NCBI GenBank assembly: GCA_903772945.1
Contig: CAICTM010000193.1
Span: forward strand, 1-64,000
DNA from: Seminavis robusta
Lineage: Eukaryota > Bacillariophyta > Bacillariophyceae > Naviculales > Naviculaceae
DNA length: 64,000 bases
Direction: 5' to 3'
Shown here: piece after piece, positions 50,152-59,680 of the stretch
Layout: each line of letters opens with the position of its first letter
Numbering within the stretch: the stretch's first letter is position 1
Translations under genes and position numbers: made by a program
Notes under the pieces: model-generated
What the model was told of the DNA's origin: nothing
Databases searched by the model: none
The model's input: the letters and a program-made list of their open reading frames with translations, nothing else

Positions 50152-51733
50152 CGATGATTATCTATACCGTGTGTACCACCCACAGAAACAAACTATTGGA
50201 ATCGGGGTTAGGGGGTTCCAGGCACCCTATATCACCAAACAAGATAGTTGGTGAAGCGATCCATTGATGTGGGCATTACGAGACACGCAGTCAGCGCTCT
50301 ATCATAGCATCGCAAGCGGAGATCGACCGCCTACCGGTACCTTGATTGTGTGCTCAACATGCATCAATCCAATCCAGAGCAACTGAACAGTGTGCCAAAT
50401 CCCATCAAATGAAGCGCAGTCCAAAGATTTCTCTTCAGATTACCAGTCAGTCTCTCTTATACGATACCGGAACGGTTGACTTGTCCAGATACTACCGAGG
50501 TACCAGCTAGGACCGAGGACTGGTGGCAGGAGTGCTTGGTTGGCTACGTAATCGTCGACCAGTCTGCAAGCTTTGCCATGGCTGGCCAGAGCCATACCGG
50601 TAGCTAGCTATACTTAGGAGGACAATGTACCGGGGGTGCCGGTGAGCCGGGACTACATTTCATTTCTCTGCATCGCTTGGCGTGGAAAGGTACTTCAACC
50701 TTCAGTGGAAAGGCACGTGAAGATCGGCAACCTGACGTCTACCAAACCCAAAGCCAGCAACAAGTTCAACCACCTAGCTAGACTACTTGTATGCACATGC
50801 AGCAACTTCGGCCTACTTGCCAATCTACCGAAACGCAATGATTGCATCGCGTCATGATGCACCCACCGACTATTGCCTGAGTTAGCGTTCTGATGTTCTG
50901 ATGATGATGGCGATCGTATTGGAGAGCCGTCAAGAAGTTCGCTTTCCCAATTGAGGTCGGCCTTCGCATCAATCCCGGGTTGTCGGACCAGTGGCTGGCG
51001 TCCGACTGAGTCACTCATTGCAATTTGAAAGCAACCCGTGAATGCCAGCTCCCACTCCAAACCGCGTGGAGGTTGAATTTGGGCTGCGTGGCAATCCAGA
51101 GATGTCCTCGTCGCTTTTTCTCGTCCATCATCTTCAAGCTTCAAGAAGGAAAGATGCTCTAGCCAGATGCCGATGATTCAGCCTACGACGCAATAGCTGT
51201 GACGATGGGCTTGAGGAAGCAAGAAAGGCATCTGCGTACAGCTTGTGTCCCTTCCAAAGACAAGATCTTGCAAAATTACGTAAGTCTACTATAGATACAC
51301 CCCAGTACGTCAAGCTGGCTGCGAGAAACTAGAGGGTTGCCATGTCCGTCAAGTTTCTTGGCCTCGGATCTTGGTGTCTTCCTAGCTAGGCTAGCTAGAT
51401 ACTAGTAGGAAGATAAGAGGATAGCGCCATGATTTGACCTAGCTCCGGCTAGGTACCGTGGGGTATCCGTTGCAGTCTTATGATACTCGTATCAACTTTG
51501 GTTGCTACTCGCTACTTATACTAGCTAGAAAAGATGTAACAATGTTGAAAATGCCTATAAATTAGCAGTGTTTTAGTGTAGAGTAAAAGTTGTTCAAAAA
51601 TCTAGTACCTTGGTACAGGGAAGTGTGATGATTGTAGCGCGTGCCTTAGCAAGGAAATGGTATTGTTCAGAAAACTAACACATCAGGCTGTACGAATGAG
51701 GGTAGCGTCGTATCCTTGAGCCCGTGTGCTTTA
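50152..51733. other. long gap without supported gene
   Basis: Several TACCGGTA and CTAGCTAG words (50330, 50460, 50595, 51380-51400). Frames at 50636-50857 (plus) and 50695-51144 (minus) lack recognisable content and overlap each other. Confidence 0.5.
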
Positions 51734-52543
51734 CTAAATGTCCATGGACGACAAAGTCTTGGTCGAAGAGACCTTTTTCAAAATGGAAGAGCTGCAAGGC
51801 ATGGAAGGAGCCTTGTCCCTGTTGGCTGCTTCTCTGTCCAGCTGCTCTCCCCAAGCTCGCTGTTCTTGCAACAAAAGTTCATGTTCCGAGAGTCCAGTGG
51901 ACCGCTCCAACAACATTCGCCGTTCCCAGTAGGATAAGCGAAGAGACCTAAGTTTCCGTCTTTGGCTTTGACGGCTGCTCTCGTAGAGATCAAAGTCAAG
52001 GACTTGAACCTCTTGGTGTTCCCACGCGAGCTCCAAAGCAAGGCTGTTGCAACAGGGATGATCTCCCAAAACAACAGCGTGCGATCGAATCTCCACAAAG
52101 GGAGAAAACTTGATCACAGACTCTCTGTCGGCGCGTCGGTTCGCAGAGGAGTCTTCAACTTGGGAGTCGGTGGCAACAGTCTCATCATCCGAAGACATGG
52201 AGAGAGAGTTGGTGTCGTCCAATTCCCTTTCGAGTTCCCACGGCATTGTAGGTGCTGTTGTCATGGGAGATAACTTGGAGCAGATGTTCTTCTTGGTGGT
52301 AGAGCACTGCGGGGAAGAGTAGTAGAGCTGTGGAGACTCGGTGCAACCTCCAGATGGGACTGGCATGTCTTCGTTGTACTGGTAGACGACGGGAAAGTCA
52401 GACCAGTCAAAGGATGCAGCACTGTTAGAGATGGTGATGGACACTTCGCTGGAGTCTCCCGAGAACAGGGAGAAGAGAGGCTCATTGTTGCAAGCTGTGG
52501 AAGCGAGCGACACCATGGGAGCTTGAATCGCTGCGACTGTCAT
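51734..52543 (-). CDS. stramenopile-type hypothetical protein (Arg-rich helical C-terminus)
   Basis: 269 residues from the ATG at 52543. The N-terminal 110 residues are Ser/Thr/Asp-rich and probably disordered. The second half looks folded: FSPFVEIRSHAVVLGDHP, then LALELAWEHQEVQVLDFDLYE, a basic stretch (SRQSQRRKLRSLRLSYWERR) and SGLSEHELLLQEQ. I have seen this VEIRxHxVVLGDHP..DxDxYE..Rxx pattern recurring in diatom proteins of unknown role, but I cannot attach a name. No signal peptide or membrane segment. The terminus (SSSILKKVSSTKTLSS) is Ser-rich. Intronless. Confidence 0.7.
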   Translation of the reverse strand: MTVAAIQAPMVSLASTACNNEPLFSLFSGDSSEVSITISNSAASFDWSDFPVVYQYNEDMPVPSGGCTESPQLYYSSPQCSTTKKNICSKLSPMTTAPTMPWELERELDDTNSLSMSSDDETVATDSQVEDSSANRRADRESVIKFSPFVEIRSHAVVLGDHPCCNSLALELAWEHQEVQVLDFDLYESSRQSQRRKLRSLRLSYWERRMLLERSTGLSEHELLLQEQRAWGEQLDREAANRDKAPSMPCSSSILKKVSSTKTLSSMDI

Positions 52544-53942
52544 CTTGGGCTTCTGATGTTAATAACAAGAAGATAAAGGGTAGCAGGATGCACCAAGGCT
52601 GATTTTATGAACACAACAAGGAGGTGGCGATCGAAAGGAGAGAGAATGGAATACCGAAATACCCAAAGGTCTCTCGAGCCCAATTGCCACAAACTATGAA
52701 TGCATTGCAAATTGCAAGAACACTTTTTAATCGCCGCAAGTGCAGGTCTTGATGAGAATGTGAAGGCTGGAATACACAAAGTTCTGCCGCAGCCCAAGAC
52801 CAACGCATCGCGAAATGGCTCGTTCAGAATCGACGAGCCAGCTTTGCAATTTCATAGGCTGGCATGTTCCCCTGCATGTTCCGCTAGAAACCTACGAAAG
52901 AGCGCCGGAAGCGCCAAGGTTGTCCCTCACTCAGACAACCCAGGAGCGATGAGAACTTGTGGATGGAGCTGGACGGACAGTGGACAGAACTTCCTCGAAA
53001 ATGGCGTGGGTGCGGAAGAGGTCGGACAAAAAAGGATGCAAGTGCGGAGCATCGCAGTCACGGAAGGTGTCACGGATGACTTCTATCCAAGCTTCTCGCA
53101 GCAGCATGCAGTCTACTACTGAGTAGCTAGCTAGCTAGTACCGGTATGGACTGGTACCAGTCGTAGCTATTCTACCGGTAGCGGCACTGGCTGCCGCGGC
53201 TTTAAACTGCTGCAAGCTGCGAGATGCCAGATGGACATGCAGGATGGTTACCCGAGTACGTATTGATTAATCCAGAGTAGGTTGCAAGGTGATGAGAGCA
53301 GGGGAAGGAAGATCTTGTGCTGATGATGAGTCAGGCGAGTGAGCCAAAGTGGGATGCTGGTTTGATTTAGTCTCGCAACCATGCCACCTCTACAAAGCCA
53401 TCTAGTCAGCAACAACTGAGGCAGTCACGCGACCTTACAAACAATTCAAGCAAGAGTATCGAGCAACTGTAACCAAGCAATCAAGACTCTCTTGTTCTGT
53501 TGCCTGGCCGCTTGAGTCAATCCTCCCTGACTATACCGCACCGCAACAAGCAACCAGGCTAGCTGACTGGGACCCTTTTCTTGCTTCAGCCACATTGCTC
53601 CTTCTCTCTTTGGATTTGATCATTTTTGCTGCCCGGGGAGTGTCAAGCAGCTGACGCAAAGGCAGTCTACCGGTACCATCCATTCTGGTTGCTATTGATC
53701 TTGTTGCTCTAGCCACCCAAAGCCTGCTAGCTTCTAGCTACCACCTGTACCCCCATTGGTGTTCGTCTCGATTTCAAGTTACTAATATTAGTACTCCCTC
53801 TCTGCCTGGTGGGGTGTCATTTGAAACCTAGTGGCTGGCCAGTAGGCTCTAGCTAGCCCGTACTAAATGTATGAAACGTCTCTGCTGGCTTGTGGATTAA
53901 CGGGGGCGGGGGGGGTGACAGTAGAGAAGGTGATTATCCAGC

Positions 53943-54073
53943 AAGGGCCAGGCTTAAAAGCAAAGAAGAGTCGAAATTCAGGTAGGTTCCGTGGGTTCAG
54001 AGGCAATAAATTGAGGACCAGTACAGGGCCAAAGGGCTTGGCTTTGCGCGATCCACAGCCAGAGACATAAATG
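53943..54073 (+). repeat. degenerate direct repeat, copy 1
   Basis: Shares with 54232-54357 the order AGGGCCAGG, AAGAAGAG, AGGTTCCGTGGG, AATTGAGG, a GGGCC.GAGGGC-like block, and finally GAGACATAAATG. Copies are about 288 bases apart. Confidence 0.75.
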
Positions 54074-54231
54074 GGTAGCTTTCACAAGGGCAATTGAGAT
54101 GGGTGTCCGCATGAAGAACAAAATTTGAGAGTATGAGAATTGAGTTTTGGTGGCAGCGGCAGAAGCAAGGTGTTGTAAAAGAACCTTGGCTACATGTAGG
54201 GAAGTCAAGTCACGTACATGTACTGAAACCA

Positions 54232-54357
54232 ACAGGGCCAGGTTTAGGCTAAGAAGAGGTGGAAAATGGGATTAGGTTCCGTGGGAGAAGGGCCACAAAT
54301 TGAGGGCCAACAGGGGCCAGAGGGCCTGACTTTGTGGGATCCATGGAGACATAAATG
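54232..54357 (+). repeat. degenerate direct repeat, copy 2
   Basis: See copy 1 at 53943-54073. The order of the shared words is the same, with small insertions and deletions. Confidence 0.75.
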
Positions 54358-54772
54358 AGTGTTCTTACGATTGTTTGCTTTCTAGCGAGCTGGTAGTGCG
54401 CAAGCAAACAGTCGTGGTAGGGTGGCGCCCCAACATTTGCGCAAACTCCACGTGGCCCAGTGCCGTGCCTACCGGTACCATCAGATCCAAAAATTGACAA
54501 GCAAAAGACTACAACTTTAGCATTTTATATTTGAGGGTTTCTTGATCTCTATCTTGCATATCGTACCGGTACAGTGGCTTGATAGATCCATCCATCGGGA
54601 GGATCAGCATTAAATATTCTTCTGCGTCTGCATTATGAGTCTCTTGCTTCCTTTTGCGCAATACCTGTGGCAGTCACGTTCAACCAATGGAGTTTCTTGT
54701 TGTGTGCTTTTCTTCTTCAGTGACTTGTTGTGTTTTGTTCATCATTCCACGCATCAAAAAGAAAAACCATCA

Positions 54773-55999
54773 TCACAGCCGTACTTGAGTCCAGTTCCTT
54801 CCCGCCACTGCAGTCAATCTGTAAGCTACCTTGCCAATTTCCATAGATTCCAGCTCGAGCATGACATCGTGAAAGAGAGCAGTCCTGTCCCAATTCCAGC
54901 CACTGGCGGCCAACTTCAACTCTAACTGATCCTTGATATGCTGCCACGCTGGTTCTGTTAAGCAAATCTGTTTCGCATATCCCTCCAGTTCTTCTGCGGT
55001 AGCGCCGTTTGGAAGGATTTGATCTATTTCTCCTGGCAAAAGTTCTCTGGTCGGCTGCCCTTCGATGCGAATTTTCTTGGCGAGCCTTTCGTCACCTTGA
55101 TTGTCGTCGTCGTTGTTGTTATTGTTGGCATCCAAAACCATACCGCGCAGATCCTCGCTGAGTCGGATGACCAGTCGAGCGCCGGGGGCAACCAACAGAT
55201 GGTCTCTGGACAATCTGAGATCCTCAATGTCCTGGTTTGTCAAAATACTCTTGTTCCTGGAAAAGTTGGATGGAGGGACCCATCCCCAGTTCGTATGCTC
55301 CCAAATCAACCAAAAGGAGTTGGGGCGTCTTCGAGATAGCCATCGATTACAGACCAGTTTGGCATAGCGAGTTCCCAGCTGTTTGGCAATGGTAGCAACT
55401 TCATCATAGGGATCTTTGGATGCTCCAATCATAATGTGTTCCGCTCCTTGGTCGTTCTGATGACAGTTACGGCACAAATCAAAATTGCAGACACGGCAGC
55501 CAAACCAATTGTCGTCCGATTCGAGATTGTGGTTGCACTTGTCGCAGACTACATCGAACAAGCCTCCATGTCCGTAGTTGGTTGCTGTCAATGAATGGCT
55601 TCCAGGACATTCCTGAGCTCTCCGAGGTGTCATCATGCGTTCCATCATGCGATCACGCTCGGCTTCGTCGCCCATGCCCACCACTTGACAAAGACCCAGC
55701 AAATGAGGATCCACCGTCACTGCTTCCCAGCTCAGCATGGTATCAGCACAAGGAGGAGATTTTTCAAAGTTGCCAAAGATATATTTGCCGTGCTTGTCAC
55801 GGAGTCGAAGCTCCTCATCCCCCAGATTCAGTCTTTCACGCAGGAGTGCCTTGACGTCACGGGCACTGGCAGAGCTGCAGCAGACCAACGTGGTACCAGT
55901 AGTCGTTGTTGACTTTGAAGACTCTTTGCAAGAGAGTCGTGTCACAAACCCACTCTTATACACCACATCGAGGGCGCCTTCAAACAAGTCGTTGTTCAT
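54773..55999 (-). CDS. zinc-finger (C1/ZZ-like) protein of unknown role
   Basis: 408 residues from the ATG at 55999. The first about 125 residues show no known fold. Residues 130-190 carry a Cys/His-rich module (CPGSHSLTATNYGH, VCDKCNHNL, WFGCRVCNFDLCRNCHQ) whose CxxC...CxxCxxDLCxxC pattern is like ZZ or DC1 zinc fingers. These usually bind partner proteins or ubiquitin-like tails. The rest has Trp-rich helices (WLIWEHTNWGWVPPSNF). An Asn/Asp run (ANNNNNDDDNQGD) is a variable insert. Intronless, with no signal peptide. Ligand unknown. Confidence 0.78.
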   Translation of the reverse strand: MNNDLFEGALDVVYKSGFVTRLSCKESSKSTTTTGTTLVCCSSASARDVKALLRERLNLGDEELRLRDKHGKYIFGNFEKSPPCADTMLSWEAVTVDPHLLGLCQVVGMGDEAERDRMMERMMTPRRAQECPGSHSLTATNYGHGGLFDVVCDKCNHNLESDDNWFGCRVCNFDLCRNCHQNDQGAEHIMIGASKDPYDEVATIAKQLGTRYAKLVCNRWLSRRRPNSFWLIWEHTNWGWVPPSNFSRNKSILTNQDIEDLRLSRDHLLVAPGARLVIRLSEDLRGMVLDANNNNNDDDNQGDERLAKKIRIEGQPTRELLPGEIDQILPNGATAEELEGYAKQICLTEPAWQHIKDQLELKLAASGWNWDRTALFHDVMLELESMEIGKVAYRLTAVAGRNWTQVRL

Positions 56000-56489
56000 G
56001 GTGCGGTATTAACGAAACTACTGGACTCAATCAACAGAAGAAACAATGTCATGAGGTCGACCCAACAGCCCAACAGAATTCTGTGTGGGTCAAAGAAGAA
56101 GAAGAAGCACGACACGACGACACGAGGAAGGTTCAAATGGATATTAGCCAATGAGGCTGCGAAAACCTGGGCCTGTACCGGTACCGTTACCACCGCACCG
56201 TGGGGCTGTTGATCACGATATCACGATGTTGGGATCTCCCAATGTGCAATGAGCGACACAGGAAGGCTATCGTAGGTACACTACAGCTGGGTTGGTGAAT
56301 ATCGAAAGTCTACTATGTTGGTTACAATATAAGTGCTCAAGAATAAATGAAGCATTGGATGTGATCTGGCAGTTTCAACTACGCCTCTGCCGCGGAAATG
56401 GCTGCCTTGATCTCGTAGTCGACGGCTTGACAAAAGGTAAGTTCCTCGTGTGGGCACGGGAATGGGCTCTATCATCATAAAGGCTTCAA
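56000..56489. other. intergenic region
   Basis: Leader of the zinc-finger gene and 3' side of a small ORF. Holds a TACCGGTACCGTTACC word near 56175. No other gene supported. Confidence 0.45.
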
Positions 56490-56660
56490 CTACATATAGC
56501 TGATACGGCCAAGCAGTTTCAAGGCTTCCTCGATTCGTTGAGCTGCCAAGGCACTGTCATTTTCTTCCATGGCTCTCATGGCATGCCTTGCAAGTTCTGC
56601 GGCATCTTCAAGTCCCTGCTTGGATGCAACTCTGCGCTTCTTAAATCCTTCGAGCGGCAT
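56490..56660 (-). CDS. small ORF, 56 aa, helical
   Basis: An open frame from the ATG at 56660 to TAG at 56490-56492, too short for usual gene finders. The peptide begins MPLEGFKKRR and is strongly helical after that (AAELARHAMRAMEENDSAL, RIEEALKLL). Its composition is far more protein-like than a random frame. The pattern loosely recalls the C-terminal helices of VTA1-type ESCRT cofactors, which I offer only as a lead. It could be a complete microprotein or the last exon of a gene whose first exons lie to the right on the minus strand; I found no convincing first exon. Confidence 0.45.
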   Translation of the reverse strand: MPLEGFKKRRVASKQGLEDAAELARHAMRAMEENDSALAAQRIEEALKLLGRISYM

Positions 56661-57188
56661 GATGTTTTCTCGATTAAAGCATGTGAGATTGTATTAGTAA
56701 AGGTCAAACAAACCACTCCTCTTTGTCAAACTATGGGCTTTTCTCTCGGCACCAACACCCAAAAACATCCCCGATACCGGGATTGGCAGTACGACTCAAC
56801 CAATGTTCCGATTACACGAAAGCCACAGCTGCCACGGGTACGAAGATCAAAACGGTAAGACGAGATCGATTGGTCGTGCTCCGTGCTGCCAAAGGGTACA
56901 CAAATGTGTGTTGGAGGAAGATCCTTTGCGCAAACAACGAGTCGAATCGGCAAGCAGGAGTAGTTGTATTCCGACCTCTTACTAGGCTTGTACCGACGGC
57001 CACGATCCACAACACAATCACCAGACGCAGAAGGGTTACTGTATGCTGTCTATAAAATATATCTTCCATAGCAATGCTCTGTGTGGCATTGCATGTTCTA
57101 AAAGTGCCGCGTGTTGTCAAAATCTCTTGTCTCGTCAAAGGGGAACAAATCAATCCATGATTGAGTCCTCGAAAATGTCATTCACCGT
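56661..57188. other. intergenic region
   Basis: No supported gene. Overlapping frames on both strands have no recognisable content. Confidence 0.45.
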
Positions 57189-58700
57189 CTACACCATCGA
57201 TCCTCCATTTGTTTCGGTGATTTCGACCCCCGACGATGACTCCTGCTGCCCTGTGTTTGCATCGCCGTTGCTGGGCGATCCAATAATGGTCGGAAGTTGC
57301 TGCTGATGCATCCTTCGTTGTTGATCATGCATGTTTCCAGACATGAATCGCTGTCGTCGAATTTCTCTTCGTCGATTGTTAACATTTTGCACGGCAAAGG
57401 GCCCCAGGATTCGCACGAGCAGAACAAATCCCAATCCCCACCACCACCACTGGAACATGAGCCGCCAGGATCCACCCTTAGTTTCGTAATCCGTATCGAA
57501 CTCGGCATTCGCATTGTATTCGGCACCGGTGTTTTGGGTTTCTGGTGTGCCGGCTGTTGCTCGGGCATCGATTTTGGCCAACCACAAGAGTCCAAAGAAC
57601 CATACGACCAACAAGATGGCCACGACGAGCAATCCAACATCTGTAGCATCCCAGCAATAAGTCATGAAACAGAACTGCAATCGTTCGAACCATTGTTCCG
57701 AGGGCATGGTAAGCAATCGCTGGGCTCTTCTTTGCCGCGCTTGACGTCGAACACCTCGTAGGTATAGCAACAGATCTGAGATGGAATGGATGGCTGAAAA
57801 TGGCATGATTCCGTTGGTGGGTGATTGTTGTTGTTGCTGTTGTACCATGCGTATCCATGGATCTTTGCTGTTGCTTCCAGTAGATTCTGTACGAGGATGA
57901 TACATGTTGGGAGTCATCATCATCATATCGTCGTCTGGATCCCAACCACTTGTTCCTAGTTCATCTTGATACGGAGATGCACCAAAATAATCCCGGTGAT
58001 AGCGTTGAACGGCAATTTCGTCTTCATCATCTAGAAGGTCAAAGGAGGATCCATGCGACGCACAAAATAAAGCGTCACCGTCGTCCTCTCTACTTCCAGA
58101 GGCATGGGCTGATGCGTGATCCTCCATTTCGTCGTCTTCTCCGCCACCTCCGCCTGCTCCAAGAGACAAGGACCCATCATCACTGTTTTTGTGTTTGTCA
58201 TAGTTGAGTCTCGCAGGCCGTGGAGGAGACGTGATGGATCCCCCATTGCGCCCATGGCTATGTCGATGACGATCGATGTGACCCAATCCTTCTAAAATGA
58301 CAATATTTTCTGAACTTCCTTCTCTGGACATGGGGAGTCTTCGGTTCGTACTGCTAGCGGTAGCGGTGGATCGAGTACCCGCTGGACTGACTGCCCGTCT
58401 CATGCGCAATTTGTAGCTGTGGTTGCTTCCGTTGATATTATTACTATTGCTGCTTTGGTCACCACTGTTTCGTTGCTGCAACATAGTGGAATCATCGTCG
58501 CGTTCACTATTGTCAGGTGTAGTACTCAGTGGTGAACTCTGAGATCGCTGCAATGGATTGCGATGGACTCGAGGGTGATGATGATTGTTGTTGTTGTCAT
58601 GGCGAGGGTCATCGCGGTACGGTTGGGATTCCACACCCGTCACTTCGGAATCATGGTAGTCGTCTCGTTCGATCCGACTATACCGTTGATCCTTGTTCAT
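57189..58700 (-). CDS. predicted two-helix membrane protein with long disordered N-terminus
   Basis: 503 residues from the ATG at 58700. The first about 290 residues are low-complexity and charged (Asp, Ser, Asn, His runs). Two hydrophobic helices follow, at VGLLVVAILLVVWFFGLLWL and LMFQWWWWGLGFVLLVRIL, with an acidic loop between them (TPETQNTGAEYNANAEFDTD). Before the first helix a basic stretch (GVRRQARQRRAQRLL) should face the cytoplasm. The tail has a basic stretch (RRREIRRQR) and Gln-rich sequence. No named domain. It could be a membrane scaffold or a lineage-specific protein. Confidence 0.72.
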   Translation of the reverse strand: MNKDQRYSRIERDDYHDSEVTGVESQPYRDDPRHDNNNNHHHPRVHRNPLQRSQSSPLSTTPDNSERDDDSTMLQQRNSGDQSSNSNNINGSNHSYKLRMRRAVSPAGTRSTATASSTNRRLPMSREGSSENIVILEGLGHIDRHRHSHGRNGGSITSPPRPARLNYDKHKNSDDGSLSLGAGGGGGEDDEMEDHASAHASGSREDDGDALFCASHGSSFDLLDDEDEIAVQRYHRDYFGASPYQDELGTSGWDPDDDMMMMTPNMYHPRTESTGSNSKDPWIRMVQQQQQQSPTNGIMPFSAIHSISDLLLYLRGVRRQARQRRAQRLLTMPSEQWFERLQFCFMTYCWDATDVGLLVVAILLVVWFFGLLWLAKIDARATAGTPETQNTGAEYNANAEFDTDYETKGGSWRLMFQWWWWGLGFVLLVRILGPFAVQNVNNRRREIRRQRFMSGNMHDQQRRMHQQQLPTIIGSPSNGDANTGQQESSSGVEITETNGGSMV

Positions 58701-59680
58701 ATCAACCAGTCAGTCAATGTCGCTTTCGCCTTTTCTATCGGATGGCAATACGACCGTCTTGGGGGTTGGAATCGAATCGTATCCACGAATTGTAATAGTC
58801 GATTATTTGATGCAAAAAAATCTTCCGTCAACTGGATACCTCACACTCCCAAATTTACACAAGCCTGAAGAAGGCAAAGAGACTGCTGCAAGATAATATA
58901 CTGCGTAGTCTAAAAACTCCAATACTCTAGCCAGCTGCTGCGAACTATCTTCCACGGAATAAACTTGTTTGTTTGGTCTTGTTGTGTTGGCTTTTTGTGT
59001 GTTGCTTTGCCACTTTTTGACCGGTTCTGCTTCTGGCAACGGCTCGGATAACTCTTGGCTCAGTCGACAGTCGAATGGGTCGATTGAATCAGTCGCACGA
59101 CTTGGCTTTGTTTCAGTAGCTCCATAGCATCCGGGTAACGGCTAGATCAACAGGCACTTCGCTCAATGACATGAGGCAGCTTGGCACTATAGTACCAGCT
59201 ACTATGTAGGTAGTACAAAGGGGGATTAGAGTAAGTAGATTTTCTGCTGAATATTGACTTGTGAAGGCCTCTTATCACGCCCCACACCTGGACCAACACC
59301 AAGCCCAACTCCAGGACCTACCAGCAGCAGCCCCCCCTCCAAGACCTACCGTACTACCGGTACTACTCAGGGACCCGCGCTACGACTGGACCTTCACCAG
59401 CCAGCTGGTTGGAGATCTCTCCCCTTCGTTGGTGTAGTCTAATAAAGGACCGTGGAGCTTTAAAATTGTAAGGAGGAAGGTGTCTAGGTAAAAGGGCGCC
59501 AATTCTTGTAAGGCTGCACTGACTTCATTGTTTTCAGCTTTGGGCGGAGCCGGCTGCCCCTCAAAGGGGGTTGCTGAAACTAAAGACTGCTACCGGTCAT
59601 GTTGCTGCACCTGTATTAGAATTAAATGTCAACCCATTCTTTTATTAGTACAACAACTATGAAGTTGAATCGAATCTTCT
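58701..59680. other. intergenic region with a Thr/Pro repeat fragment
   Basis: At 59278-59345 the DNA encodes TPGPTPSPTPGPTSSSP, like the units of the broken repeat gene at 3830-4988. It sits in a short frame (59254-59442) with no other recognisable content. The rest has no supported gene. Confidence 0.5.

Larger units (their letters stand above)
52544..54772. other. long gap with dispersed repeats
   Basis: Over 2 kb with no supported gene. It holds the 53943-54357 duplication (listed separately) and TACCGGTA words at 53139, 53172, 53670, 54470 and 54560. The frame 52700-53122 (140 aa, plus) has no recognisable content. Confidence 0.5.

Noticed and set aside
50695-51144. 149 aa minus frame
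   Set aside because: Begins with TTG at its reported start; the inner ATG leaves a short peptide with no recognisable content.
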